From the NCBI GenBank assembly GCA_037349105.1, contig JAYJMM010000101.1:248001-312000 (forward strand): 64,000 nucleotides of DNA, read 5' to 3'. The stretch comes from Limnomonas spitsbergensis (lineage: Eukaryota; Chlorophyta; Chlorophyceae; Chlamydomonadales). Shown piece by piece: positions 52,201-59,034 of the stretch (the stretch's first letter is position 1; every line of letters starts with the position of its first letter). Below the pieces are notes generated by a model. The model was not told the origin of the DNA. It was given only the letters and a program-made list of their open reading frames with translations, and did no database searches. A program made the translations under genes and the position numbers.

Positions 52201-54017
52201 ATGTAGCACATTGCAGCTTCCGGAGATCGGCTCCGCACTCCACACTCCACAATCCACACTCCACACTCCACAATCCACACTCCACAATCCACACTCCACA
52301 CTCCACACTCCACACTCCACACACACCTGAACCCTCATCCCCACAGTGTCGCACACGAGCTTGTTGCGCCCAGTCGTCAGCACAACACGGGATGGGGACT
52401 CTGTCCTCATGAGGCTGGGGCCTGAGGCTGAGGCCTTCGCCCTGGAGCTCAAAGCCTCGGAGAAGAAGCTGGGAGGGAGGACGGAGGGTGAGGGCGCCGA
52501 CGCGCACCCGCGCACATGCACGCCGGGAGCAGGAGGGGGAGCGGGAGCGGGGGGCGCTTCCTTGTGGCCTCGCTTGGGAGCAGCTGGCCCGCCGGCACGG
52601 AAGAAGATTCAAGTCGATTTGCTTGTCTCTTGCCCGCCGACGTCGTTCGACACGGTGCGCACTGGAATGTGTTTTTGTTTGGAAATGGCGCCAGTGCTGG
52701 TAATCCGTTCATGGGAGATTGGGAATGTGAATATCCATCAGTGTCGCATCCTTGAGAGGTTTGGCACACCTCTGGAAAGGACAAGGGCAGGAGCAGGGAG
52801 AGAGGCTGAGGGGAGCAAGGAAAGGGGCAGGAGCAGGAGCAGGGGGAGAGGCTGAGGGGAGCAAGGAAAGGGGCAGGAGCAGGAGCAGGGGGAGAGGCTG
52901 GGTGAGGAGCAAGGAAAGGGGCAGGGGCAAGGAAAGGGGCGGGGGGAGGGGCAGGGGCAAGGAAGGGGGCAAGGGAGGGGCTGGGGTAGGGGCTGGGGAT
53001 GGGCCAAGGAGGGGCTGGGGGAGGGGCAAGGGAGGGGGGTGAGGACATCAGATAGGGTTCATCAGGAAGACAGGGACGGAGATAAGAGGGTGGTGAATTC
53101 TAAGTACTCTGAGAAGAATAGACCTGCCAAGGGGACCTGCCCAGGACGGGCAAGCTTATAGACGTCTGATAGTACATCTTTACTCCTTCACCTCCCTAAA
53201 TCCTTTACCCTAAACTCCTAGGCAGAGGCTAAACGCATGAAACCCTTCAAATGCCTGCAAGGTTCGGAACTGTCTGCAACGTTCAACCACTTTGAAGATA
53301 TCGCCGGACTTAGGCTATGAGCGAGCCAAGTCCTGGACCGGAGGTCCGCTAGATCACCAGCCAACCCCCATCGACGTCGGCGAGGGCGAGCCTGCACCCC
53401 GTGTCAGCCCGCTGCATCGAGCCGTGGGCGGCAGCAGACAAACGATGACGCCGCACGGCAGCGGCAGCAGCAGCGGCAGCGGGGGCACAGCAGCGGCCGG
53501 GACCGCGGCGGGCAGCGGCGGCGGGCCGCCGCCGTTGCTGCTGCAGCTGCTGCGGGCGCCGGATGCGCGGCGCGGGGGCATCGGCGGCGCTTCGGCGGCG
53601 CCGGCCACGCCGACCAAAGCGCAGCGCAGCAGCCTTGCCGGGAGTCTGCTGCCAACCAACAGCGCGCCGTCGTCGCCGCCGTCAAGCCGAATCCTGTGCA
53701 TGTCCAAGTCCAGGAGCGGAATGTCCGCGGCCCTGGGGGGGCTCTCGCTCCCGGGCATCGCATCCATGCGCAACGGCAGCTACCATGCAGCTTCCACGGG
53801 CCCCCGCAGCACCGGAAGCCATACCGCTCAGGAACCAGCGGGGGCCGAGGGCCGGCTGCAGCTTAGGATTAGCCTTGAAGGTTCAAAAACCGGCGAGGGT
53901 CCTAAGCCCGCCCGCGAACGGCTGCTGGTACCGCAGTTTGAAATTGAACCCGTCTCTCCAACAGCTGCTTCAAACAATGCTCCGCTCGCGAACTGCCGCT
54001 ACAGCCGCTTCAAATAG
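27944..54017 (+). CDS. Gene C: TIR-like (HAW/WCLYE) domain protein, 18 exons, 1033 aa
   Basis: Exons: 27944-28206, 30776-30894, 31400-31522, 32222-32338, 34127-34239, 34806-34937, 35480-35562, 36342-36430, 36776-36966, 39209-39375, 41521-41661, 44252-44345, 45966-46076, 47257-47340, 47995-48075, 48621-48786, 52347-52654, 53298-54017 (TAG). All are GT-AG, all phases agree, and the sum (3102 nt) is divisible by three. An in-frame TGA directly precedes the ATG. Residues about 88-250 hold YYVVHAWGAPLLSLLEQI (103-120), VYVWIDFMAMDQH (134-146) and RSWCLYEMW (183-191). These correspond to the A-strand, B-strand and catalytic-Glu helix of TIR domains. The rest is helical, then a Gly/Ser-rich tail (795-1033). 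TIR proteins either cleave NAD or act as signalling adaptors. Activity here is inference. Related stand-alone domains are common in algae and oomycetes. Confidence 0.75.
28260..28650. repeat. ~34-bp degenerate repeat in gene C intron 1
   Basis: About eleven units of gcatggcacctttcgagtgc plus atggggtttc. The first half is more diverged. Spurious Met/His/Gly-rich frames result. Confidence 0.85.
28855..29535. repeat. ~62-bp tandem repeat in gene C intron 1
   Basis: About eleven units alternate taacacctcttcatgcatgg and aataactcctccacatgcat. Each unit thus consists of two related half-units around catgcatg palindromes. Confidence 0.88.
29560..29710. repeat. Dispersed repeat sharing blocks with 46408-46500 and 46741-46870
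   Basis: The blocks tttacagtccagcagagcat, then a gatttgatgc core and, further on, cccccctgggctagcaac recur at 46411 and 46741 (tacagtcgagtggggcatca, atttgatgcg, ccccctgggcaagctaac). It is probably a decayed mobile element of about 150 bp. Confidence 0.6.
30055..30378. repeat. 36-bp near-perfect minisatellite in gene C intron 1
   Basis: Nine units of acagtacgtcctgcaggagt plus gtgagggttgacgta, with only a few single-base differences. High identity implies recent expansion, unlike the older junction ladders. Confidence 0.92.
30776..30894 (+). CDS. Gene C exon 2 (HAW motif)
   Basis: Acceptor CCCTGCAG, donor GTAAGC. It encodes LVDLVPGGFLGRPTYYVVHA and WGAPLLSLLEQIVHRLSPH. This is the first beta strand and helix of the TIR-like fold. 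Confidence 0.8.
30990..31310 (+). repeat. Acceptor-junction copies of gene C exon 3
   Basis: Copies of atcggccactgccctgtata are seen as atcggccacaaccccatgta (31020), cgggccagagatctctggat (31145) and atcggccacagctctttgca (31278). Each is followed by gtgtggata-like text, with a period of about 130 bp. The intron portion cagctacaattc is also repeated. Confidence 0.78.
31400..31522 (+). CDS. Gene C exon 3 (YVWIDF motif)
   Basis: Acceptor CTCGACAG, donor GTGGGT, phase 1 in and out. It encodes GHCPVYVWIDFMAMDQHAMH and an amphipathic helix. Three decayed copies of its start lie upstream at 31018, 31144 and 31276. Confidence 0.8.
31880..32190. repeat. ATGCATG-rich degenerate repeat
   Basis: Units such as atgaatgcatgggccacatg and gcatgcatgcatgcatgggc, including two near-identical 50-bp copies at 32107 and 32155, lie upstream of exon 4. 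Confidence 0.75.
32222..32338 (+). CDS. Gene C exon 4 (SWCLYE motif)
   Basis: The exon encodes VAAIMDAELLLLKRSWCLYE and MWHCVLEISSTKLKVCLP. SWCLYEMW matches the S-x-W-C-L-x-E-L helix of plant TIR domains, where the Glu is the NADase catalytic residue (about Glu189 here). Phase 1 in and out. Confidence 0.8.
33130..34126 (+). repeat. GCT/GTT-rich tract with two acceptor copies of gene C exon 5
   Basis: Long imperfect (gctgttgtt)n runs (33150-33500, 33755-33870, 33960-34005, 34100-34126) precede each of three exon-5-like segments. The last segment is the true exon. The tract itself has been duplicated with the junction. Confidence 0.8.
34127..34239 (+). CDS. Gene C exon 5
   Basis: The exon encodes DITRCEIEFSRLDMVSASDS and SKPEDKRTMVAE before GTAAGG. 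Two earlier copies of its first two thirds, each with a ttgttgcag acceptor, lie at about 33868 and 34005. One donor-side copy is at 34325-34365. Confidence 0.75.
34525..34760 (+). repeat. Acceptor-junction copies of gene C exon 6
   Basis: Three decayed copies (gcacagatcaaggcgtcacc, gtgcagttcaaggttccaca, gtgcagatttaagcgtcacc) each retain CAG at the border. The period is about 90-100 bp. Confidence 0.75.
34806..34937 (+). CDS. Gene C exon 6
   Basis: This exon has 44 codons, phase 0 in and out, with IKVSPGLRAMHESLRDALIM and ending QYCMFLFE/GTGAGC. Decayed acceptor copies lie upstream (34530, 34613, 34715). Donor copies lie downstream (34995-35050, 35105-35155, 35230-35290). Confidence 0.8.
34955..35290 (+). 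repeat. Donor-junction copies of gene C exon 6 with GTACA repeats
   Basis: Copies of the exon end (catgctcctgtttcaggtga, catgcgcctgcttaaggtga, and an older one at 35230) are interspersed with (cagta)n runs at 35070-35095 and 35155-35228. The runs derive from gagcagtactgtgcagtac of the intron start. Confidence 0.78.
35560..35650. repeat. G-rich tract with a G run of about 22
   Basis: A gggagggagg region with an uninterrupted G run at 35609-35630, at the start of a gene C intron on the sense strand. It has strong G-quadruplex potential. Confidence 0.8.
35970..36205 (+). repeat. Acceptor-junction copies of gene C exon 8
   Basis: The segments ccagggatatgattgaaggg (35970) and aaagggatatgattgtagag (36180) copy the exon start gaagggatctgattgaggag at 36338. 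Telomere-like ccctgaac repeats lie between. Confidence 0.75.
36776..36966 (+). CDS. Gene C exon 9
   Basis: The weak acceptor TTAAAG supplies the required phase 1. The frame DDVDDWMLTVIFQALKF to RKAFRSWWLAVE is open to GAG/GTAGGG. About ten tandem copies of the 3' end follow, which fixes the donor. The 5' end is less certain. Confidence 0.62.
36967..37395 (+). repeat. About ten donor-junction copies of gene C exon 9
   Basis: The 39-bp unit ggagctggtggttggctgtc plus aaggtagggtttagggttc is tandemly repeated. The first unit overlaps the true exon end GGAGCTGGTGGTTGGCTGTC and its GAG/GTAGGG donor. Every unit keeps an AAGGT(A/C) donor-like site. Confidence 0.9.
38170..38480. repeat. Degenerate CCCTAAA/CCCTCAAA repeats
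   Basis: Units such as aaccctcaaacccttaaccc form a complementary-strand, telomere-like degenerate array in gene C intron 9. Confidence 0.75.
38710..39208 (+). repeat. ~155-bp copies of gene C exon 10 and its acceptor
   Basis: Copies at 38715-38850, 38870-39000 and 39025-39160 contain aacagggg-cc--gggccagc, ccaaggaggtctgcgcac, and a truncated exon body reading ctggagagcatctgc. Divergence decreases towards the true exon, and the last copy is near-identical at its 5' 75 bp. Confidence 0.85.
39209..39375 (+). CDS. Gene C exon 10
   Basis: The exon encodes EGEEAKEAQQVKEVCAVMTT and then DALKANLDSMRALLEASDQW, a charged coiled-coil-like helix, ending at GTGAGT in phase 2. Three or four upstream copies (38715, 38870, 39030 and partial) cover most of the exon. 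Confidence 0.75.
39410..39660. repeat. 11-12-bp repeat cagctacaagt
   Basis: About twenty units, with agt/cgt/gct variants, lie shortly after the exon 10 donor. The same tcagctacaa word appears in the introns at 30.9-31.3 kb and 46.3 kb and in the ~150-bp dispersed element. Confidence 0.88.
40635..41520 (+). repeat. About six acceptor-junction copies of gene C exon 11
   Basis: Copies of tgtagtcgctgtcagaagcg appear at 40637, 40780, 40915, 41050, 41235 and 41392. They are linked by repeated gcttcctttctgctctgcct and gaacgatgccctttttta segments, with a unit of about 140 bp. Confidence 0.82.
41521..41661 (+). CDS. Gene C exon 11
   Basis: The exon encodes CQKRSWQLAPGKALARPAMI and EWQAIADRVTFMLHGRDYRG. 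Donor GTGGGT at 41662 leaves phase 2 and fits exon 44252-44345. About six acceptor copies (gtcgctgtcagaagcggtcg type) lie upstream from 40640. Confidence 0.72.
41665..42000. repeat. 28-bp TTTAGGG-like repeat gggtttgagggttacaattta
   Basis: About eleven degenerate units begin right after the exon 11 donor. They are telomere-like in composition but have a longer period. Confidence 0.78.
42011..42094 (+). CDS. Possible alternative terminal exon of gene C
   Basis: After TTGTTTCCAG the phase-0 frame reads SAFQQVLSVLHVLGMRSRGE, then MVKNLLS and TGA. It is protein-like but can only be reached from exon 11 through a poor GTCTAG donor at 41665. The main chain skips it. Use would truncate the protein after the helical region. 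Confidence 0.35.
   Translation, partial: SAFQQVLSVLHVLGMRSRGEMVKNLLS
42380..42775. repeat. Pyrimidine-rich gcccttggccc minisatellite
   Basis: About thirty units of 7-14 bp (ttggccc, cctgcccttggcccg) are open in all three forward frames. The fake Pro/Leu/Ala frames are not genes. Confidence 0.9.
42896..43850. repeat. 29-bp minisatellite, about 33 copies
   Basis: The unit ggtggcattaattggggtat plus ttccctcag is almost homogeneous (attaa/ataaa variants). Each unit ends in a polypyrimidine-CAG, so the array is a run of about 33 acceptor-like sites in gene C intron 11. Confidence 0.95.
43970..44251 (+). repeat. Acceptor-junction copies of gene C exon 12
   Basis: Copies near 43980 and 44108 (gtgcagccagaccaccattc, gtccctgctgagggtgaag) share the exon start, with a unit of about 135 bp. 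Confidence 0.78.
44252..44345 (+). CDS. Gene C exon 12
   Basis: The exon encodes QSTIQANGALLRVNPVGLAR and LNLQDGLEVST/GTGGGT. Acceptor copies occur at about 43980 and 44110, and donor copies (gtgtccacggtgg type) at 44390, 44612 and 44748, so it is bracketed on both sides. Confidence 0.7.
44346..44800 (+). repeat. Donor-junction copies of gene C exon 12
   Basis: Copies of aggtgtccacggtggg alternate with gaatatcacgcagcaggaat and with gcgctaagcttagcgcttagc palindromes at 44537 and 44670. Confidence 0.75.
45055..45205. repeat. 18-bp repeat ctctcaagagtgatga
   Basis: About nine units in which actctcaagagt is nearly self-complementary, so each unit can form a short hairpin. Intronic in gene C. Confidence 0.85.
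45790..45965 (+). repeat. Acceptor-junction copies of gene C exon 13
   Basis: Three copies with ccactacaggc--atgccgg and ctggatctttacctcc. The first keeps actacctggacctg like the exon, while the other two share a cttgcttggatc variant. The period is about 55-60 bp. Confidence 0.82.
45966..46076 (+). CDS. Gene C exon 13
   Basis: This exon has 37 codons, AMPDYLDLFLSLMRLQGNSR and HFCDHFSGLVRDFREIN/GTAGGT, phase 0. Three acceptor copies (actacaggccatgccggctt type) lie at 45800-45945. Confidence 0.75.
46095..46250 (-). repeat. ~150-bp dispersed element, copy 3 of 3
   Basis: The reverse complement shows aggcccgcttggccccaaac, agtagcatgcc and tgtagctgaaatgtagc in the same order as the copies at 4850-5000 and 7920-8090. 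It lies just after gene C exon 13. Confidence 0.6.
46408..46875. repeat. Two related dispersed-repeat ends flanking 0.33 kb (cf. 29560-29710)
   Basis: The cacagtccagcgaggcatca block at 46411 and the tacagtcgagtggggcatca block at 46743 are direct copies. Gene C intron 1 has a third copy. A reading frame between them could not be assigned. Confidence 0.5.
47257..47340 (+). CDS. Gene C exon 14
   Basis: Acceptor TTTTTTTCCAG, donor GTGGGC. The exon encodes VQSAIRYLLNGPAAAASKTR and NTTTAQEQ, phase 0 in and out. The 23-bp array at 47365-47760 begins in the following intron. Confidence 0.72.
47365..47762. repeat. 23-bp minisatellite, about 17 copies
   Basis: The unit catgcaaccatgttaccatg plus cac is practically identical throughout and open in all forward frames. 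More decayed atgcaaccatg units continue to about 47985. Confidence 0.95.
47995..48075 (+). CDS. Gene C exon 15
   Basis: The exon encodes ERQGVLRSMVTVKYGSSRPV and TSTYIAE/GTGAGG. An acceptor copy is at 47910-47935 (cacaggagcgtcagggcatg) and a donor copy at 48165-48195 (acatatattgctgaggtgag). Confidence 0.75.
48621..48786 (+). CDS. Gene C exon 16
   Basis: The exon encodes AATSLTVLSAKTKGSRVAGE then VWRSSDTLQTSSERYFHGSS to CATCAAG/GTGTGG, phase 1. The start aligns without gaps to gene D exon 61242-61287. The 3' border is the founder of the 70-bp satellite that follows. Confidence 0.75.
48787..51830 (+). repeat. 70-bp satellite of about 42 copies seeded by the gene C exon 16 donor
   Basis: Each unit contains ctacttgggaggggggcatg plus caaggtgggcaggtgtatgt. 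The founder is the true exon end gcgacttgggaggagaag followed by catcaag/gtgtggatatgtg. Thus every unit keeps a CAAG/GTGGGC donor. A rare unit with gtgtgtgtcgggtgggaggg recurs at 50487, 51457 and 51663, and 970-bp blocks are repeated. Cys/Val-rich ORFs over the array are not genes. Confidence 0.92.
52228..52325. repeat. CCACACT(C/A) short repeat
   Basis: About fourteen 7-8-bp units (ccacactc, cacaatc) lie just upstream of the gene C exon 17 acceptor. Confidence 0.85.
52347..52654 (+). CDS. Gene C exon 17 (SVLMRLGPEAEAFA)
   Basis: The exon contains DSVLMRLGPEAEAFALELKA, a Gly/Ala linker and PPTSFDT before GTGCGC, phase 0. Gene D has SVLLRMGPDAEAFA and NSFDS/GTGCGT at equivalent positions with identical phases. 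Confidence 0.75.
52780..53045. repeat. Purine-rich gcaaggaaaggggcaggagc repeat
   Basis: Degenerate GA-rich units of about 50 bp, becoming shorter downstream, lie in the last intron of gene C. Confidence 0.8.
53298..54017 (+). CDS. Gene C exon 18, low-complexity C-terminal tail and stop
   Basis: The exon starts ISPDLGYERAKSW after CTTTGAAG. It then encodes a Gly/Ser/Ala/Pro-rich tail with a short basic stretch (RILCMSKSRSG) and ends NCRYSRFK-TAG. Its counterpart in gene D is also a Gly/Ser-rich last exon. Confidence 0.68.
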   Translation: MSPDLGYERAKSWTGGPLDHQPTPIDVGEGEPAPRVSPLHRAVGGSRQTMTPHGSGSSSGSGGTAAAGTAAGSGGGPPPLLLQLLRAPDARRGGIGGASAAPATPTKAQRSSLAGSLLPTNSAPSSPPSSRILCMSKSRSGMSAALGGLSLPGIASMRNGSYHAASTGPRSTGSHTAQEPAGAEGRLQLRISLEGSKTGEGPKPARERLLVPQFEIEPVSPTAASNNAPLANCRYSRFK

Positions 54018-54175
54018 CCCACCCTTGCAAACGGCCGCTACAGCCGCATCAAATAGCTCACCCTTGCAAACGGCCGCTACAGCCGCATCAAATAGCCCAC
54101 CCGTGCAAACGGCCGCTACAGCCGCTTCAAATAGCCCACCCGTGCAAACGGCCGCTACAGCCGCCTCCGTGCAGT
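54018..54175 (+). repeat. Tandem copies of the gene C stop-codon segment
   Basis: The exon end ccgctacagccgcttcaaat plus the stop is copied four to five times with a period of 36 bp. Each copy retains aaatag. It mirrors the stop-segment copies of gene B. Confidence 0.85.
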
Positions 54176-54334
54176 GCCGACTCACAGACGGCCGCCATGC
54201 ACTTCCTCGTTGAATCATCTCCCGCGCTCGCAAGCAGCCGCTGCAGGCAGTGCAACACGTATGCTCCCTGCCACAGGGTGGGTCTGCCAGCCGGGGCACA
54301 GTGACAGTTGTTGGAAGCTTGAGGCAAGAATTTA

Positions 54335-54575
54335 GAGACCCCATTTGAGGACGCCATTTAGAGACCCCATTTAGGGATGCCATTTAAAGACCCCATTTAG
54401 GGACGCCATTTAGAGACCCCATTTAAGGATGCCCATTATATACCTCATTTTGGGACGCCATTTTAAGACCCCGTTTAGGGATGCCATTTAGAGACCCCGT
54501 TTTAGGATGCCATTTGAAGACCCCATTTAGGGACGCAATTTAAAGATCCCATGTAGGGACGCAATTTAGAGACCA
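54335..54575. repeat. ~27-bp repeat gaccccatttagggacgcca
   Basis: About nine units lie in the presumed 3' UTR or flank of gene C, with tttaggg-like cores. Confidence 0.85.
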
Positions 54576-54599
54576 CAAGGGCCTTGGTATAGTGCGTCC

Positions 54600-57500
54600 C
54601 ATTGCCTAGACTTGTGACGTAAATGGTCTTGTTACTTGTGCCCCCGCAAATGAGCCTTTTGATCAGGGCCCGGATGTGAAACATCTTACGGACTGAAGAC
54701 TGGCAGGGCGCCCATCTTTTGCTTTGCTGTGGTTTGCTACGTAAGGGTTAAAGGTTAAGGTTCGGGAATTTGATTTGAAGGACGACCACGCAGTTGACGC
54801 GCATGTGTTCAAGGATGGGCTTATATGAAGGAGGGTTGGGTTCATATTACCCTAAACCCTAAACCTTAACCTTAAACCCTATCTTAGCCACAGCATGGTT
54901 GTTTGTTGTTTGGAAGACCTATGGGGTGGGCACTGTTGTGTCTTGTTGTTAACCGAGCAGTCCTACTTGGATATTGCTTAGTCCTCAATGCTCGCTGCGT
55001 GAAAGAGGATGACTGCAAAGGCAGGTGCACCGACGTGTAAAATGTTGGGCTGTATTAAAATTGAACTTCTCAAGGCAGATGTACACTCTTCGAATTCTTA
55101 TGTCAAGATTGTTCACACTTGGGTTTTTTTTTCTCGTCGTCTGTAGGGCGCCTCGTCATGCAGTTTCTTTGCTCTTTCTTTGGTTGTCATGTCCACATTT
55201 TATTTGAATGACCGGAGCTGCCTGGCGCTCTGCATGTACTGTTTATTCGTTATGCCTGCCTTGCTTGTACTTATATTGTAATATCAAAACAACATGAGCA
55301 CTCCTTCAAGCAATAACTGGATTCATAGCAGTGTCTGGTTTTCGCTCGCAGTCCTGGCGTATTAAATGCATCTACCGGTTTACGGGCGTGTGTCCCATGC
55401 ATCAAATATGACGCTCTACTTAACTAAAAACTACGCAAAAACTTAACCATGCCACGACCTTTCAATCCCAAGGCAATCCCATCAACACATTGAGAAACGA
55501 GGTCGTGTAAAGTAAGCAGCAATTCCGATTGTATCAGTGATCCTTTGTGTAGAACAAATCCGCAAGCAAGTGCGTGGATTAACGCAGCCGCCCATTTTGG
55601 CCGAAACCGTTTTTCTTGTCCATGCCAGACACAGCTCCCAACTACTTTAAAAGAGGAGTGGTTTATCTACCAGCCGCAGCCCATAAAAGCCACTCATTGA
55701 CCGTTGTTGATCAATCACGAGGCATTAAGTCGTCTACGTCATCATCACCAGAGTAGTCATCTCATCAACAGCATCAGTGGCATCGACTACATATACCAGA
55801 TCAAGGGCCATAACTACTAACTTATGAATAATACAATACAGGTGAGTGTCGTAAGGGACAGCGTTAGATTCTAACGCGTTAGAGGGTTTCAGGGTCCGGT
55901 CCAGTAGGTCCAGATCGTCTTAACATACCAAACAACCTAATACCGGTATATCCGATTTCCTACTCTCTACCCTTGACATGACCTACTACCTAAACTGACT
56001 GTTTGATGTGCATGATATCTGGAATTGAGCTACTTGCTCATCCCCTACCAGTCCCACGAGGCCTAGCAGTAAGCAGAGCCCAGCGGGTATGCACCGTTCT
56101 AAAAACTTCTCTTATAAGAGGAGTGGTTAATTAATGAGTTACTTTCGCCGCAGTTGGTCCTCGTCAGTGCTTTACAACGCACGAGGGCCTCCCAACTGCC
56201 TTTCTTTATGCTACCATACATTCACTGCGGCTGCGAATGCAGATAAGTCAACACATATGTCGTAACTAGCTTGCGGTTGCCAGCATGGGCCGAAGCCGCA
56301 TTGTTACCATTATGTCGGTGTTAAGTATGATGTCCCATGTCTAAGCGCCTAAACGCTTTCTGACAGTCGGGCAACCATGCGGCTTTGGGCATGGCCCAGA
56401 GGTGGAATCATTGAAGCAATCTGAACTTGGAGGTTTACATGTGGGGGATTATAGCAAGATCGATCCGGGTGATCCGCATCACAAGATCAAATCCAAGCTC
56501 AAGAATGGGCCCACACTACCAATCTGCTGGCTTCGATTCCCCTCATTTTCTAGGTGGTGTTTACGTACTTCGGCGGTCAAGATCGCCCTGGCTGCTTCTA
56601 TGGCCGTTTTTAAAAAGACTACTGCACCAACGGGTAAGATGCACAGAAGCCGAAGCGTCGCAACACAAACAATTGCCAAACACCATCATAAGGAAGAAGG
56701 AAACATACCGCCATCACAATGCCATGCCGGTATGTTAATGACATTACACCTCTGGGCCATGCTGAAATGAAGCTCGGCCACGTTAGCAAACAAAAAGTCA
56801 GCTAGGAAAGTCAAGGGAGAAGGCACAAGAGGAAAGAATGCCCTACCGGGATGTAGCTTCTCACTCCAGTCTCCTTTTAAGTTTTGCTTGGACTAAACAA
56901 AGTGTGAGGCCCGCCGTTCAACCCTTCAAACCTGAGACAGTCAATAAACCCGCTCACAATGTTTCCCCTGGTGTAATCCTGTACATGCATTGCACTTCAG
57001 GGTACTTAATGACATCAAACGTTAAATTAAATAAAACTATGCACTCCCCTAGGGGTCTGCCAGTCGATTGGAGCTTGGGGCCAAAGCCTCTTATAAATCA
57101 GAGCCGTTATAAATATCGAAGCGCAACAAACCCCTTTTAGTGGCTCAAAGGGTGTCGCTACCAGGCCACACGCAATTAGGATAGGGAATGGTTGTGATGG
57201 AGGTGTAGGTCGAGAACCCGCAACATGCAATAAAGCAGGGCTGAAGCCATGGACCTGAAATGACAGGGTGCAAGAATAAAAAAATGCCACGAGCAATTCG
57301 AAAATAGGATGGTAGGGTGCAGTTTGTAACACGCGCAAAACGCAAGGTAGAACTCTGGGAACAGGCAGGGTCCCTAAGAAATCAAAACAATTATCCTGAC
57401 AGGGAGGTAGGGTCTGATAGCCTAACGATGGACATCAGACGATGATCGGCCACCGGATGTAGACCAGCAACAGATCCAGATCAGCTGCGGATCTGGACCA

Positions 57501-58098
57501 GTCTCAGACCTGGACCAGTAACAGACCTAGATCTGCTGCGAACCTGGACCAGCAATAGATCTAGATCAGATGTGGATTTGGACCAGCAACAGATCTAGAT
57601 CAAATGTGGATCTGGGCCAGTAGCAAAACCTGGACCGGCAGTGGATGCATCAACCGCTGCTGATCAAAATCTTAAAATAATTTGGAACCGCGAAAAACAG
57701 CCCGGCCCGTTACGACTCGGGAGTCACGCCGTCACGGTACAGCCATAAAGCAGCAAACACAGCCCCCTATATCACGACTTTCTTGCGGCTGACAAGGTCA
57801 CACCACTCGCTCGCACTCTATACAGCAGATGAATGTAAGCAAGAAGTAAGAACTACATGTAGGTGGTTTCCAATTCTTCGTGATGTTAAACGGATCTTTA
57901 GGTAAAGGCGATTAGACATGCCCATGCATTCGGGATGTGCGTGCATTCTAGCCCATTGTCATTGCAATTGTGGACCAATCACTCGACGGTACCTCAGTAA
58001 TATTTTGCGATTTTCCTCCCAACCAGCTACGGCATTTAATGCAGAGAGGTTTACCAATCGCTCAGGTACAAGTTGGAGGCCGATGGACCCGAGAGAGG
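54600..58098. other. Convergent spacer between genes C and D
   Basis: This is mostly unique, AT-richer DNA with no supported exon. It contains short telomere-like text at 54850-54885, the dispersed repeat at 56715-56820 and a ~30-bp gatctagatcagatgtggat repeat at 57460-57640. Open frames at 56402-56770 and 57918-58139 have no recognised motif. Confidence 0.5.
57455..57645. repeat. ~30-bp repeat of gatctagatc/ggaccagcaacag
   Basis: Six degenerate units contain agatctagatc palindromes. Confidence 0.78.
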
Positions 58099-59034
58099 CT
58101 AACGTCCAGGTGAGTCACGTGACTTATGGCCCACATTAGGAGCAGGCACAGCAGCTGTGCTCGCGGCGCGCCCGACTCCGTTGGACTGTAGCCGCTCTTG
58201 CCGCTGCGCCGTCGCCATCATACCAGACAAAACCGACGGCGACCCCGCTGCCGGGCCGTCCGCGTTGAAACGGCTGAAGAGGCCCGGGGACAGCGGCGAC
58301 CCCGGCTGGCCACCGCTGCCGAGGGGGCTGCCGAGTACTGAAGACGCAGTCCGAATATGGGGCAGCGGCGGCGAGCCCGACTCATCCCCGCCCATCGAAA
58401 TGCGAGAAGCAAAGCCTTGGGGTGGCGACGGTATGCTCAGGTGCAACGCCTTGCTCGCCGATGCGCGGGGGGAGAGGGCGGTGGCGCGCTCCGCTGACGC
58501 GAATCCACTGCCGTCATTGCTGCAAGCCCCGCCGCACAACGATCTGGATCTGAAACGGACTTCCCGGAGCTGAGACAACGGGGAGGAGTCCTTCCCCGGC
58601 ACAGCTAGTCGGCTCTGGACCTTAAACTTGACGTTGAGGCCACTGCCGCCGCCGCTGCTGTTGCCGCCAGTCAGGCCACTGCCAGCTTCAAGCGCAGCGA
58701 CTATGCTTTTGCCGATGCCACCGCCGATGCCGCTGCCTCCACCGCCGATGCCGCTGCCTCCACCGCCGATGCCGCTGCCTCCACCACCGCTGCCGCTGCT
58801 GATGCTGCTTTTGCCGATGCCGCCGCCGATGCAGCTGCCTCCACCGCCGCTGCCGCTGCCGCTGGTGATGCTGTTGCCGGACCTAACCGGGGAACGGTGC
58901 GGCTCGTGCTCTTCCGAAGAAGACACGACCATGGCGCTCCCGGTTGTTGAGATGGGCTGGTCCTGGGCGTGGTGGGAGTTCTTTTTAGCGGCCTCTAGGC
59001 TCGGGTTGGTGGTGCGCTGGAGGCCACCACAGAC
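58099..59034 (-). CDS. Gene D last exon, low-complexity tail
   Basis: After TGGCAG, phase 0, the exon encodes VCGGLQRTTNPSLEAAKKNS, then Ser/Gly repeats (GIGGGGSGIGGGGS near 58700-58800). A Ser/Pro-rich segment rich in SPPLP and LGSPLG words leads to TAG at 58099-58101. Confidence 0.68.
   Translation of the reverse strand, partial: VCGGLQRTTNPSLEAAKKNSHHAQDQPISTTGSAMVVSSSEEHEPHRSPVRSGNSITSGSGSGGGGSCIGGGIGKSSISSGSGGGGSGIGGGGSGIGGGGSGIGGGIGKSIVAALEAGSGLTGGNSSGGGSGLNVKFKVQSRLAVPGKDSSPLSQLREVRFRSRSLCGGACSNDGSGFASAERATALSPRASASKALHLSIPSPPQGFASRISMGGDESGSPPLPHIRTASSVLGSPLGSGGQPGSPLSPGLFSRFNADGPAAGSPSVLSGMMATAQRQERLQSNGVGRAASTAAVPAPNVGHKSRDSPGR

Noticed and set aside
53354..53773. Minus-strand ORFs of 119-139 residues opposite gene C exon 18
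   Set aside because: The plus strand continues the phase chain of gene C to a stop, and homologous gene D has the same low-complexity tail.
56402..56770. 122-residue plus-strand ORF
   Set aside because: It ends inside a dispersed repeat copy, has no recognisable motif and lies between convergent genes.
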